Source: Protea cynaroides (taxonomy: Eukaryota; Streptophyta; Magnoliopsida; Proteales; Proteaceae). Taken from it: a stretch of 64,000 nucleotides of DNA. The stretch spans positions 78,669,567 through 78,733,566 of the forward strand of contig CM053269.1 in NCBI GenBank assembly GCA_028583415.1, given 5' to 3'. Shown in pieces: positions 11,435 to 23,035 of this stretch. Position 1 is the first letter of the stretch. Each line of letters starts with the position of its first letter. The translations under genes and the position numbers were made by a program. Below the pieces are notes generated by a model. That model was not told where the DNA came from and did not search any database. It was given only the letters and a program-made list of their open reading frames with translations.

Positions 11435-13741
11435 TGTAAGACCCGTGTCAATCTAATCCGGTCTTATCACCTTGAACCAGGTTTACCCATCATGGTTGAG
11501 TCAAATGGACCAAGGGCGTGAAGGAGATTGAGATCTCAGGTATTAAATCGACCCAAAAACACTTAAATTAGGGGAAGGGTCGCATACCCAGCCAAGGAGG
11601 GTCGGACCCCCCAAGATAGAAAGTCAGACCCTCAGTTTTGAAGGGAGGGTCGGACAACTTAGAAAACCTAGGGTCGACGGGATCATCGACCCTCCCATCG
11701 ACCCTCAGTTGTCGCCGAAATTGAAATTAGGAAATTTCCTAATTTTCGATTTGGATTCTTTCCTAATCGCAAAGGGACTTGTTCTAGGATGTTCCTACTC
11801 TATTTAAAGGATGTTCCTAAGCCTATTTCACTCCTTTCACAATCCTAATTGAATTGAGAGAAAGAGAAGAGAAGGAAAAGAAGTAGAAGAGAAGCAAGGA
11901 AGAGAATTTAACCAAAACGAGAAGAATTGCAGAGAAGGAGTATTCTTCTTAGGTATGGATACTAATTCCATGAGTTTCTACAAACCTTAGGTTAGGTAAT
12001 GATGAGAGTATAATCTCGGAGAAACCCAAACCATTAATCCATGGTTAGGTTTTCATAGAAAACCATGGGAGAATATACGAAAGTTATATAGGTGGATGCT
12101 TCATGATTCTAGACCATGGGGTGAATGTTGAATGGACTGTAGGAGCAAGCCATAGGACCCCAAACACGAAGAATGGATTAAAAGGAGGAAAATTGACCAA
12201 AACCCACCGAGGATCGCATAGAGGGTCGATGACCATCCGACCCTAGGTGATCCTGAGTATCGACCCTCAGTGTTTGGGAAGTCCAGATTGGGGAGGATCG
12301 CACCCAGGGTCGATCAGGACTCCGACCCTACCTTCGACCCTCAGTTTACAGAATGGTTTTTAAATTCAGAATTAATTTAAATTAAATTCTATCGACTTTG
12401 TTATGTTTTCTAGAAATATAATAACAATATAAATGTGATTCTAAAGCTTGGAAAAGTATCTATTAGCAAGCTAAGGTGAGGAAACAGAACTCTAAACTAA
12501 TTGGTTAATAACAAAACTGTTTTCTCTTTTCTTGAGTCCAATGTCATGCTTGATTCTGTGCAACTATGTTTGTAATGTGCATACAACATGTCATCCAATA
12601 TTTCTATTACTTGTTCATGCATATTTACTTTATGGTTTATAACATGATGATGATGATGATGATAGGAATAGGCATGTGATTGTATGTATGTGGTTGGTGT
12701 ACTTGATGCGAGCGAGTATCAGGGGAGGTGTGATGAGAACGTCAATAAACGTTAACCTTTGGCGGGTCTCAGCACTTTAGCTCTATCTCTAACTCAAGTC
12801 TTGTGCATTAGCATCGTCGTATCGCCATTACCTTAGCAAAACTATTATGTCGTAGAGTATCAGGGGAGGTGGTCTCGGTCCTTGTAGTCTCTGACTCTAC
12901 CGGGGGGCCTTAGCTCTATCTCTATGGACATTCTGAGGGATGCTGGGGTGAGGCCTTGGATACACTGTTTGGCATTAGGATTGGTTAGTCGCGAGCCCAG
13001 TTTGCAGCCCTCACCAGCAGGGGCTTACGTGTTGGTATGGTACTATATAGCAATAAACGTTAACCTTTGTTATATAATGTTCATGATTAGGGTGGATGGG
13101 GACGACAATAAACATTAACCTTTAGGCAAACTTCCACACCCTGTGTATAGAGACGGGGTCAATAAATGTTAACCTTTGACCTCCCAACCTTTCTATTGCG
13201 CATTGCAAACTATAAACCAGACAAAAGATATGAATTGATTGCATGCATATGTATTGTTGCATTGTTTTGTTTGCTCACTGAGCCGTGATGTGTGTTCACC
13301 CCTCGACGTCGAATATTTTAGTTGATGATGTAGGTTTCACAGTTGAAAAATATATAAATGCTCCAGCGTACGGGAACGTAGCAGCGATGGAGGTTGAAGC
13401 TGAAGTGGATACACATGACTCCTCTTGCGAGTGCAACTCATGTGTATTCGATTAAATATTTTTCTAGTTTTCCTTATTTGGATTTATTAAAGACATGTAT
13501 TTGATATCTATTTATGTCTCAGTTGATACAGAATAATTTTCTATTTAAATATTAATATCACAGTAGATTCTCAATTCATTTTATTATAAGACTTTCGCTA
13601 TTGTGTATTTACTTTGATTATGATTATGAATGTATGGAGTTTAGATAACATGGATATAGCCTACTCGAGATCCTGGTTGAACCGTTGGTTTATTAGCGGT
13701 TCATCACACCATTCTGAATAGTACGGAATTGGGGTGTGACA
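11435..13741 (+). mobile_element. Solo LTR A2 of the Tekay-like gypsy family
   Basis: A 2307-bp unit from TGTAAGACCC to GGGTGTGACA with a perfect TACTC duplication (11430-11434 and 13742-13746). It resembles A1 closely in the body, including four copies of the phrase AATAAACGTTAACCTTT or variants. The TATA box is degenerate (TATTTAAAG near 11800). The leader donor GT is kept (TTCTTAG|GTATGG, near 11950). Confidence 0.95.
13334..13455 (+). CDS. LTR terminal mini-exon frame, copy A2
   Basis: 122 nt, open, ending in SSCECNSCVFD then TAA. The stop codon and several third positions differ from other copies while the C-terminal 13 residues are unchanged. The acceptor is TGTAG instead of TGCAG. Confidence 0.45.
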
Positions 13742-13850
13742 TACTCTATTGGGGTTTACACCCATTTATTGCAAAAACAAATACAAAATTATGTTTAGAG
13801 CCTCATAACTGAGATTTCAAAGAACAACACAACACGGTTCAAATTTATAG

Positions 13851-13884
<34 letters not shown>

Positions 13885-14251
13885 TTGGGATTTTTCTAAC
13901 AGTTGCAGATGATTTATCAGATAATGAAAAATTGACTTCTCCAGAAGATATCAAGACCAATGAGTAAAGAGTTACAAGAATGTTGAGTGAAACGGATATG
14001 AATTTTGAGGGGCCAACGAAACACCCTAGGATTTCCCTTATTCTAACAAAGAGAATGCCTCCCGGATTGTGTAAACACGGCGCACATCAACTTTCGTCCT
14101 CAAATCGAATGACCTTGATAGCAGAACTAGAAGAGATTGGAAAATTAGGGTTTCTCTATCAAGCAATTGCTCCTTCCACCAGTCCTCACACAAACTAGCA
14201 ATATTAGACTGCATAATTGGATCCTTTTCGAATAGAATAAGGTTGTTGTGC
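13742..14251. other. Unassigned spacer with a (GA)n tract
   Basis: Host or old repeat DNA between LTRs A2 and A3. A GA microsatellite occupies about 13852-13884. A 72-codon frame at 13980-14198 has no recognisable features. Confidence 0.5.
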
Positions 14252-16585
14252 TGTAAGACTCATATTGAACTAACCGGTCTTACCACCTTGTATCAAGTCT
14301 TCCTATCATGGTCGAGCCAAGGGAACCATGTGCGTGAAGAAACCACAAGACCAGGTATGAAATCAACCCAAAAACAGTCAATTATGAGTGTGTGGTCGCA
14401 TACTAAACAGGTGTGACCCACAACACCTCAAAATAGTCCAACCACATGAATTTTGGTCGTGTGGTCGGACATTTCAGAAGGTGTGGTCGACGGATTCTGC
14501 GACCCCACCTCCGACCACATGAACCCAATCAAAACCGAAAATTAGGAAACCTTCCTAATCCGAAGGGGGGGTCTTTCCTAAACTCATTAGGGCATATTAT
14601 GTAGGGTTTTCCTCTATAAATAGGACGTCCCTTAGCCTCTTTCACTCTTTTAGAACTCAAACTGAGAGTGAGAGAAAGAGAAGAGAAGGAAAAGAAGGAA
14701 AATTGAAGAGGAAGACTAAAGAGGAGGAAAATTCAGAGAAAACTCTGAATCTTCAGCAAGCTTAAGGTATGAACATATTCCCCATGTTATATTGAGAGCC
14801 TAGAATAGTTCATGAAGAAGATAGGATTTAAGAGAAACGCAAACCATCCATCCATGGACAAATTCCAAGAGAATCCATGGAGAAAATTATGTAGACAATG
14901 AATGGTGTATAAAATAATAGTTTTGAGTCATAGAACAATCATAGGAAGGACCATGATGATAAGACAAAGGATTCAAACATGAAGGAATAGAGTTGAGAGT
15001 GAAAGGTCGACCATCACAAGTGTGGTCGCACGTGTAGTCGCATGATGTGCGACCACACGAGACACACATGTTCGACCACATGCCCTCAGGAAGTTTCCAG
15101 GGAAGGTGTGGTCGCACATGTGGTCAGAGTATGTCCGATCACACCCTGTGACCACACACCCTGTGGTCGCAGAAACTGAGACCACAGGTGCTGCCACACC
15201 TGCGACCCTTCAGTTTCTGTTAGTCTAAACTCATGGAAATTAATTCTAATTTAAAATCTACAAATTTGTTAGATTTGCAAGTGGTCTAAGAGTGAATTAC
15301 AAAGCTTGAACGAGGATCTATTATCGACCAAAGGTGAGGGAACAAGACCTAAATTAATTGGCTAATAATAAACTATTTTTGTTTATTGAGATCAATGCCA
15401 TGAATGATTCTATGCTTGTATACGTGTATTGTGCATTTCACATGTCATCCAATATTTCTGCTATTAATATCCATGCATATTTAATTTCATTTATTTATAA
15501 CATGATGATGATGATGATGCTAGGATAGACATGTGAATGTTTGTGTATGGTTAGTGTACTTGATTCGAGTGGGGGATCAGGGGGAGGACGTGATACTATG
15601 GTTCATCCTGGTCACCAAACTCTAGCTCTATCTCTATTCAAGTCTTGTCCACTGACATCGTCGTATTGCCATTACCTTAGCAGAACTATTACGTCGTAAG
15701 GCATCAGGGGAGGTGGTCTCAGACTGTGAAGTCTCTGACTCTGTCGGGGGGCCTTAGCTCTATCTCTATGGACGTATTGAGGGATGATGGGGTGAGGCCT
15801 TGGATATACTGTTTGATATTAGGATTGGTTAGTTGCGAGCCCAGTTTGCAAGCCCTCGCCAATAGGGGCTTACGTATTGGTATGGGTAGGGCATCAGGGG
15901 AAATGTCATGTGGTGTTTGATCTAGGCACTTTAGCTCTATCTCTATTCCATGATGGGTGCATGTGGGATGACAATGGTGTTTGATCCATTGGGCGGCTTC
16001 ACACACTCGTGTATAGAGGTGCGGTGGCCACCTATCCTTTCTATTGTACATTGCAAACTTATGAACCGGACCAAAGATATGAATTGAATGCATGCATATG
16101 TTTGTTGCATTGTTTTGTTTGCTCACTGAGCCATGATGTGTGCTCACCCTTTCGACGTCGAATATTTTTAGTTGATGTTGCAGGTCCTACAGTAGAAGAT
16201 TATATGAATACTCCAATATACAGGCATGTTGCGGCGATGGATGCAGAAGCTATGATGGAGTCGCATGATTCGTCGTGCGAGTGCAATTCATGCGTCTTTG
16301 ATTAGATTTATTTGTTGGATTATTAAGAACAAGTAATTGATTATTTTATTTTATTTTATATCTTAGTCATTTGGAGATAATTGGATAATTTATTTATGTT
16401 ATCACTGTTAGATTCTCAGTTCATTAATATTAAAGACTTTCGCTATTGTTTATTTACTTTGATTATGGTTGTGGATGTATATGGTTTAAGTAAAGGGACA
16501 CGGCCTATTCGAGATCCTGCTTGAACCATTGGATCATAGACGGTTCATCACACCATTCTGGTTGGTGCAGAATTGGGGTGTGACA
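14252..16585 (+). repeat. A3 5' LTR (2334 bp)
   Basis: TGTAAGACTC..GGGTGTGACA. It belongs to a subfamily with A4. The promoter-proximal repeats read GTGTGGTCG instead of GGGTCGA, and the internal phrase is TGGTGTTTGATC instead of AATAAACGTT. CTATAAATAGGACGTCCC lies near 14615. Confidence 0.92.
16184..16305 (+). CDS. LTR terminal mini-exon frame, copy A3
   Basis: 122 nt after TTGCAG, ending SSCECNSCVFD TAG. Compared with A2, codons for His-Asp-Ser-Ser and Cys-Val-Phe-Asp differ at third positions only. Confidence 0.45.
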
Positions 16586-16588
16586 ACT

Positions 16589-16600
16589 TGGCATCAAAGC
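16589..16600 (+). other. A3 primer binding site
   Basis: TGGCATCAAAGC, three bases after the LTR end, matches the initiator Met-tRNA 3' end at 10 of 12 positions. The same spacing is seen in GYP-plus. Confidence 0.8.
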
Positions 16601-16829
16601 TCTCAAGCTCTATCTATTAAACCTGTATACTTTCGCAAAAGTTTGTGAACTGAGTTAGGGTAAAATTTAAAAGCTTTAATAAGAACACACTATAAGCACC
16701 TGTGTTGTATGAGACAAAAAGTAAGAAAGAGAATAATGTACTATTAAGATGAGAAACAAGTTTCATGTACACAACGAATAAAAAAACAATATATATATAT
16801 ATAAAGAAAATTATGCATCATGGAGCTGG

Positions 16830-17430
16830 AGGTGCTGGAGGAGGAGGTGCCTCACGATCTCGATAATAGTCCTCAGCATACACTCTCATCAGCTAGGCTA
16901 CCTGAGTCTGGGTCACCTGGAGATTAGCTGCCAGATCGGCCATCGCTTATCAGATGCGCCCTGGGCCTCCCTAATCTCATGCAACAACCTCATCACGTCA
17001 TCTAGTGGTGGGTGCGAAGGACCAGCTGAGTGGGAAGGAACCCAAGAAGGGCCAGCTCCAGTGGAATGCAATGGTGATGGAAGAGGTATGGCGTCTACAT
17101 CTATGTACATACGATCATCATCCTTAGCTTCACCCCCACGGACTTCTGTTGCTGCTGATGCTGCTGTTGCCGCCTCAGCGTCTGCTATCTTGACCCGAGT
17201 ACGGGGACGCACCATAGCGTTCCTCTCCTCGTCACTGACCTGTGCATCCCACATCCCCATCTTACAGATGGCCTCCCAGTCAAGGTCAGACGAGAAGGTA
17301 TCCTCATGAATCCTCTCATCCCTAAGTCAACATCCAAGTGAGTGAGCAGGGTAATGATCAAACGCCCAGAGGGCAGGTTGCCTATCTGACCAGGCATCGC
17401 AGCACGGCGCATCGTCCTGATAGCAGAAAG
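16830..17430 (-). pseudogene. Antisense ORF fragment of chromovirus A3
   Basis: The minus-strand translation aligns with the C-terminal half of the antisense proteins at 43710-45090 and 51863-53440. It shares DAQVSDEERNAMVRPRTRV, an alanine-rich linker, MYIDVDAIP, PSHSAGPSHPP and LLHEIREAQ. It is split between frames near 17260 (17185-17412 and 16913-17260), and the tandem 14-residue repeats are almost wholly missing. The N-terminal domain is lost at the 17430 junction. It provides a third, more divergent copy showing that the antisense gene belongs to the family rather than to one element. Confidence 0.8.
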
Positions 17431-17895
17431 CCTTGCAAGGTATTAGCCACTTCGATTGTTGATCCAGAATCAATCCACCAGTTATTTGAATGAGTAATTA
17501 ATTTCGATCCATAGCAAACCAAAATTCTGAGTTGAGATGTCCCTTATGTGCGTGATTTGATGTGATCACACACATCATCCTTAAAATTATTCCTTAATGA
17601 GTTTGATTTACCCATTAGAGTGCTTACTAATATCTTGTTTAAATTCACAAACTGAGCATCAATTGCCTTCCTATATTTAATGATCTTCTTACATTCAGAA
17701 ATTAATCCTTTAATGCTCTTATCGATATTGTTCATGATAAGCATCAAGCTCAAGTGGTTAGACCGCTCTTACTTAGCAAAATGAGCAATTTGGATTGGCA
17801 TACTAGAATCTGTGAGAGCAGCAGGCTCGTTTACACGGAGTGCCATATCTAAATCCATGCACTCTAAGGTCGAATAAATCTTTTATTTTCAATCT
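17431..17895 (-). pseudogene. copia-2 gag and protease fragments
   Basis: The minus-strand translation has copia Gag features: LDMALRVNEP upstream, then SLMLIMNNIDKSIKGLIS and ATLMGK-like STLMGK (17544-17753). After a gap the protease motif WWIDSGST appears near 17430-17475. The Asp-Ser-Gly catalytic triad is intact there. A stop (TAA) follows IAHFAK near 17780, and most of the Gag C-terminus with its zinc knuckle is deleted. The sequence is clearly different from copia-1, so this is another copia family. Confidence 0.75.
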
Positions 17896-18373
17896 GAAAT
17901 TTTTTTCCTAATAAGCATTGAGAGACTAATCTAGTGATAAACTGCAAACAACACTAAGAAAATTTAGATTTATTGGTGTACAACTTTATACTGATATCAA
18001 TCCATGTTAATAATCAGTCACACACTAAAATTTATTATAATCTACATGTGGGCTAAACTTATAATCGATTTCTGTATGAAAATTTTTTACACTAAGTTGA
18101 TTGACATCAAACTTAAGTGACAGACTGATGTATCATACAAAATTACTTGTGGGCAAAGATTATAGTTTACATCTATCTAGGAATACTACACTACATTTCA
18201 TAAGGTTATTCCACACTTGTAGGCAGAAGAAGGCTTCTTCTGTCTTGTAGTTTCACATCCCACCTTATTCCATCTTCTAACAAAAGAAAAGAACATTTTC
18301 CTATGAAGGATAATATCCGGTTCCAATGCAAAGATGTAATTTTGTGATGCTTACCATTAGAAGGGTATTTCAG

Positions 18374-18648
18374 TCTTTTATAACATTCTTAATAAGAACT
18401 TATAAGTGTTAAAAGTAAAACTAATTATTTTCTTATTTTAACAAACTTTATTATAAGGGAATATTCAGCATTTATGGCATCTTGAAAATAATACCTTACA
18501 AGCGTTAAAATAAACCTGATGGTTTTCTTGATTTTTAACACCCCTTTATTATAAGGGTATATTATTCATTTATGACATCCTAAAACAAACACCTAAAAGT
18601 GTTAAAAATATAAACCTAAGGTTTTTCCTTAATTTTTAACACTGTCTT
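18374..18648. repeat. Three tandem copies of a unit of about 95 bp
   Basis: Degenerate units each contain TTATGGCATC- or TTATGACATC-like starts, AAGTGTTAAAA, TTTTTAACAC and TTATTATAAGGG. Starts lie near 18374, 18472 and 18568. Confidence 0.7.
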
Positions 18649-19005
18649 TAGCGGCGTTTGTTGCTGTCACTAAAACAGTGACTGTCAACAAGCACACTGT
18701 TACACTTATATACAGTGCCGTTTATACTGTAATGTCACAAAAACAGTGACTTAAAATAAGCACTGTTGTACCTACATATAGTGGCGTTTAATGCTACTAA
18801 ACTAGTTATACAATATTGTAACCATATATAGTGGCGTTTATTCTTTAATGTCACTAAAACAGCGTGTTAAAACATTCTGCTTTATACATCTATACAGTGG
18901 CGTTCAGACTTTAAATGTCGAAAAAGGGTTCTGGATTTTTAGCGACGTTTGGAAAGCACTGCCATAAAAAGGTGCAGTCACTATTATAGTGACGTTTGGT
19001 TCATA
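18646..19005. repeat. Interspersed AGTGGCGTTTA array, resembling CACTA subterminal repeats
   Basis: At least six copies of (T)AGTGGCGTTTA or AGCGACGTTTG occur at 18650, 18714, 18781, 18831, 18897, 18941 and 18988. TCACTAAAACAGTG phrases are interleaved. Dense short subterminal repeats of this GGCGTTT type are known from plant CACTA transposons. No CACTA terminus or transposase is visible, so the assignment is inference. Confidence 0.5.
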
Positions 19006-19806
19006 ACTATAAAATGGTGATAGATAATAAAAACAATTCAAACTTATTAAAACAGTATAATAGAACATCGATTTAAATTGGATTAATTCTGGTTCAGGGC
19101 AAACCACATCGAACCGAATCAGAGTGGTCAAACCATGAAACCAAAGGGTCAGGCCAGTAGACCAAATTATATCTTGATTTGACTCATTGAGTCAGGTATG
19201 GGTTAACCCACTGATTTCACTCGGTTAGAGAAATGGGTCACCCGAAATCATAATCCCGGTTCAACCCTAAGAATCGAGTTTGGTTATTTATCCGGTTCTA
19301 CTTCTTGAACCGGGTTGAACAGTGACCACAAAAAACCCTAATTTTAAAAAGATTCCATCAAATTTACAATTCATGCCATCGTATCCTTTTCTCTGTTTTA
19401 ACAATCAATACTGAATCTGCAACAGCACAAGGACACGCCGAAATATTTGGCATTCTTTAGAGATTCCGGCGAAGACACCGGCCACCGTTGCAACGGCCTA
19501 ATAGGTCGGAGAAAAGGAGAAAGGGGATATAAAAATCCCACGGTAAAATGATGGGAGCTTTAGCAACCTGCTGGCTGCTGTAGGCTGGTCCTTGCAGGCT
19601 GGCCTACTATGCCTAGAGCAACCGGCGGTGCTGTGGCGGTTGGCCCCTTATGCCTACGGGCCAACTGCGTGCATGCGGCAGCCTGCTAGACGTTGTATGT
19701 TCATGGCTCCTTGCGGGCTGCTGGCCAGCCGAATCATATAATAAAAATTATTTTTATTAAAATCGATGCTCACAGCATCTATCCGGTGGATGGGCGGCTG
19801 AACCCC

Positions 19807-19818
19807 GCTCTGATACCA
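19807..19818 (-). other. copia-2 primer binding site
   Basis: On the minus strand TGGTATCAGAGC, a 12 of 12 match to the initiator Met-tRNA 3' end, three bases from the LTR terminus at 19822. Confidence 0.88.
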
Positions 19819-19821
19819 TAA

Positions 19822-20500
19822 TGTAGGATTTCTACCTGTCTACTGAAGGTTAGTGGGGAATTAACATACCTCCAGCATTGGGATCTATTCCAGCTAGCGT
19901 TCATCCAACCGATATTGTCCTCATACAAAGCTTTGCTTTCCACGCCTATCTTTGTAATCAAAAGGGAATAAAGGAAGAAGGTTTCTGTGCACTCACTCTT
20001 TCCGAGACAGAGAACGTGATGGAGTTTTCAAATTGTGTAAGTATGCACAAGACCACCCTACCCATTAGTATTTATAGATCAACCATCTCCTCCCATCAAG
20101 GATGGACGGTGATAAGGGTGCTACATGTCACAATGGATCCTGCGCTAATAACCTATTTAGGTGGGGCTGGGTGGCATGTGGGCCACCCGACTTACAATCC
20201 ATACTGCAGCTTGATTTCGTCGGAAGTACAAATGAAATCTCAATCTCGTCAACAGTACAAACTGGGTCTTGATCTGACTGGAAGTACAAAATAGATCTTG
20301 ATCCTATCAAAAGTTGATAACCCATTTAGGTGGGTTATCGACTTTTGGGTGGGGTCAAGTGGCATGTGGGCCACCCAACTTATAATCCATACTGCAATTT
20401 AATTTCATCATAAATACAAACGAAATCTCAATCTCGTCAATAGTACAAATTGGGTCTTGATCTAACTGGAAATACAAAATAGATCTTGTTCTGTCAAAAG
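19822..20500 (-). repeat. copia-2 5' LTR (outer end approximate)
   Basis: Begins TGTAGGATTT next to the primer site. A minus-strand TATAAATA at 20069-20076 is a plausible promoter. The outer half is a tandem duplication of about 180 bp (20146-20320 and 20323-20506), each with GTGGCATGTGGGCCACCC. The true outer terminus is not identified because the partner LTR is missing. Confidence 0.65.
20069..20076 (-). promoter_or_regulatory. TATA box of copia-2 LTR
   Basis: TATAAATA on the minus strand, inside the LTR and directed towards the primer site and gag. Confidence 0.55.
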
Positions 20501-20509
20501 TCGATAATA

Positions 20510-21145
20510 GAGCTAGATCTTTGTAACCTAATTTTCCCAAATCTCCTTCAACCTTCTTCCTTTTCTGTTTTCTCCAAGAATTACAAAAACCCCATTCTTT
20601 TTTACCCTGCTCTCTTCTTCTTCCTCCTTATTCTCTATGTTTCATCTCTCTTTTCCCATTTCTTCTAGTAGTAGTCGCCTCCGCCGCCTTTTGCTGCTAC
20701 CACTACTACACCTCCTTCTACCTCTTCATACCTCAAAGCCCCTCTCTCTCTATTTCTCTCACTCTCTCATTTTTTTTCGCTGCAGCAGCCTCTTCCTTCT
20801 TTCTCTGCTCTCAACCCTCTTTCTTTCACCGACAAAAACCCCTATCTCCCTTCCCTACTTTTTTAGCCGATAACCCTAGCCTTTCTCTCTGGTTTCTCCG
20901 CTGACACACCAAGCGCCCCTACTTTCCTCTCTCGATCTCCCTTCTCTCACCTCCCATGGCTGACACCCAACAACCCCCTATCCTCTCTCGATTCTTTCAC
21001 CTTCTATGGCCGACACCCAACAACCCCCGATCCTCTCCTATTTCCTCTCCTTTCTCCACTCGTTTCTCTTTTGATTCTCCTTCATTTACAAAACCCAGCC
21101 GCCGAAAAATTCAGTAACTCTTTTAGTCTCACTTCTTTCTCATCT
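20510..21145. other. Pyrimidine-rich tract, no gene recognised
   Basis: Strongly CT-biased on the plus strand, with a near-perfect duplication of about 50 bp around 20955-21045 (CATGGCTGACACCCAACAAC and a variant). Reading frames here are Ser/Leu/Pro/Phe-rich products of the bias rather than genes. Confidence 0.55.
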
Positions 21146-21149
21146 TCCT

Positions 21150-21350
21150 AACAAAACATAAATCCAGTAGCCCAAACAAGATGTCCAAATAGGAACATCC
21201 ACGCCCAAATCGATAAACTATTCATACCAAAAGGGTTATATCCACTGATAAGTTGTGAAGAGTTTAACCATAGATAATCTCTTAACCATCCCATCAAATA
21301 AGTGGAGGATTCATTAAGCTGTGAAACATTACCCTGCCATAATGTGATTT
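21150..21350 (-). pseudogene. psaB: Plastid-derived psaB fragment (NUPT)
   Basis: The minus-strand translation gives about 66 residues clearly from photosystem I P700 apoprotein A2. Among them are ITLWQGNVSQ, ESSTYLMGWLRDYLW, GYNPFGMNSLS and MFLFGHLVWATGFMF. PsaB is a thylakoid membrane protein of over 700 residues encoded in the chloroplast, so this is a short internal piece transferred to the nucleus. Homology begins abruptly at KITLW and ends at GFMF followed by a stop. A few substitutions from the usual plastid sequence suggest it is not brand new. It is not functional. Confidence 0.92.
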
Positions 21351-21450
21351 TTAAGCTTATGGCTCTTCCCCTGACTGATAGCTCACCTCCCTCTTTGACC
21401 AAAACAAAATCCCTCATTTATTACAGATTTGCAGGCCTTTATAACCCTAG

Positions 21451-21451
<1 letters not shown>

Positions 21452-21541
<90 letters not shown>
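21452..21541. repeat. (AT)n microsatellite, about 45 repeats
   Basis: Uninterrupted alternating AT of about 90 bases next to the psaB fragment. Confidence 0.97.
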
Positions 21542-21545
<4 letters not shown>

Positions 21546-22329
21546 CATAGGTACCTCCTCTGTAGTATTGTAAGCACCCCATTTTTGCCATCCTCAACTG
21601 AACAAAGTCTTACTGGAGTGTAGACAGCAAAGTGGGAGAGGAGAGAGAAAGTTTGAAAAAGCATCTCTCCCAAAAATGACAGTCGATCAGTCCCGACATG
21701 CTCTCTATAGCGTTTTGAGATGAACTGAGATGATCCCCAATGTCCAAAAGCCTAAGAGAACTCATAGGGTAAGGTTGTGGGTCTTAATTCAAGGTTTTAC
21801 AGTTTTTGATGGCCCCACAACAAAGTCATGGGCTACAATCTGCATGGATGCATAGGTCATGGAATTACCTTCAAAATGAAACCAGAATCGTTCAATTCAG
21901 ATATCAAAAGGAAAAGATATGGTCATTTTAGTCAGATGATACGTACAAGGGGGTTTCTGGAATTATCATAAATATCCCAAGGACTTTTGTGCAAATTATT
22001 GCGAGTTTAATTATTTAAATTCATTTTATCATATCTTGATCATTCAAAATCCAAATTAGGTGATTCTAGTGCCATTGTATTCCATTTTTAGTCATCTTTA
22101 AAGTGAATATAAAGAATCTCAGGCAGAGGCCACCAGTGGGTCCCATGCAAGCTTTCATGTAGATTTATCGATAGAACTTTCATTATTCATACCTTGGCCG
22201 TCCGACATCAAATTCAGTTGATTCAAGTGCCATTATTCTTTATTTTCGATACTCTTCAAAGTGGACATGGAAAATTTGGGACAGGAGTCGTCAAAAGATT
22301 CCATGCAGAGCTGCATGTCGAAATGACTC

Positions 22330-23035
22330 ATGAAATGATAGAGAGAGAGAGAGAGAGAGCAAGAAAAAACCTAGTCAACCCAGCTTAATCCAAGCTAGTC
22401 TTGGCCCAACCCAGTCAACCCAAGTCAATCTTGGCCAGGCTAGTCAATCCAGCCCAGACCAGTCCAGACCGAGTCAGTTTATCCATGTGCATTGTACTTG
22501 ATATATTATGAAGAAGGAATGGCCGTGAGGTGACCAATATGGAAAGAAAAAGAAATAGAAAGATTGAGAATTGGAAAGAAAAAGATTGGTTGAGGAAAGA
22601 AAAGCCGGAATGGAAAGAGAGAGGTGTCGAGAGAATGAAAAGAAATAGATGGGAGAGAATCTGATTGAGAGAGGGAAAGAAAGAAAAAATAGAGAAGAAG
22701 AAAAGATGGAGGGATCCGAGAAAAGATCTAGAGAAGAAACAAGTCGGTGGTGACTCAAGAAAGAGAATTGAAAAAATCATACAGAGAAATTGGAAAGGAT
22801 ACTAGTGGGGTTTTCTGGTTTTAGAAAGAAAAGAGAAGGAATTAGAAGGGGAACCCGGGAAAGCAAAAATAGAAAGAAAAGATCGATAAAGTTTCAGAGG
22901 AAGAGATAAAAAAAGAGAACCAGAGAGGGAGGAGGGAGACCTAGGGAGAGAGGGAGCTTGAGAGAGAATCAGAGAAAGAAAGAGATGAAGAAAAAGAAGA
23001 AAAAGAAGAAGAAGAACAAAAGAAGAAGTGGATGA
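22330..23035. repeat. Purine-rich tract inside LTR G
   Basis: About 700 bases dominated by GAGA, GAAA and AGAAG on the plus strand. Frames on the minus strand (22415-22780) are artefacts of this bias. Its position in the LTR would fit a transcribed leader. Confidence 0.75.

Larger units (their letters stand above)
14252..17430 (+). mobile_element. Gypsy chromovirus remnant A3: 5' LTR plus truncated internal region
   Basis: An LTR (14252-16585) followed at once by a primer site and part of the internal region. The internal region breaks off at 17430, where the sequence changes abruptly to copia-2 protease. Gag and pol are absent, so only about 0.85 kb of internal sequence remains. The order 5' LTR, primer site, then antisense ORF on the minus strand matches GYP-plus and GYP-minus. 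Confidence 0.88.
17431..20500 (-). mobile_element. Decayed Ty1/copia element (copia-2), 5' half only
   Basis: On the minus strand: a 5' LTR starting at 19822 (its outer end is not certain, about 20500), a perfect primer site, a long leader, then gag and protease fragments that stop at the 17430 junction. Integrase, RT, RNase H and the 3' LTR are missing. The leader also holds two unrelated repeat arrays (18374-18648 and 18646-19005) that are probably later additions. Confidence 0.75.

Noticed and set aside
12924..13118. Frame beginning MDILRDAGVRPW, seen at similar places in many LTRs
   Set aside because: Conservation is at all codon positions alike, and the frame is broken in other copies, so it reflects LTR DNA conservation and not coding.
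20637..20873. Plus-strand frame of 78 codons rich in Leu, Ser and Pro
   Set aside because: It results from CT-biased sequence; no motif and no conserved partner in the window.
21302..21550. 82-codon frame ending in Tyr-Ile repeats
   Set aside because: It is the complement of the psaB fragment running into the AT microsatellite.
22415..22780. Open frames of 94-121 codons on the minus strand
   Set aside because: They are Ser/Phe/Leu-rich translations of a purine tract, overlap in several frames, and show no domain.
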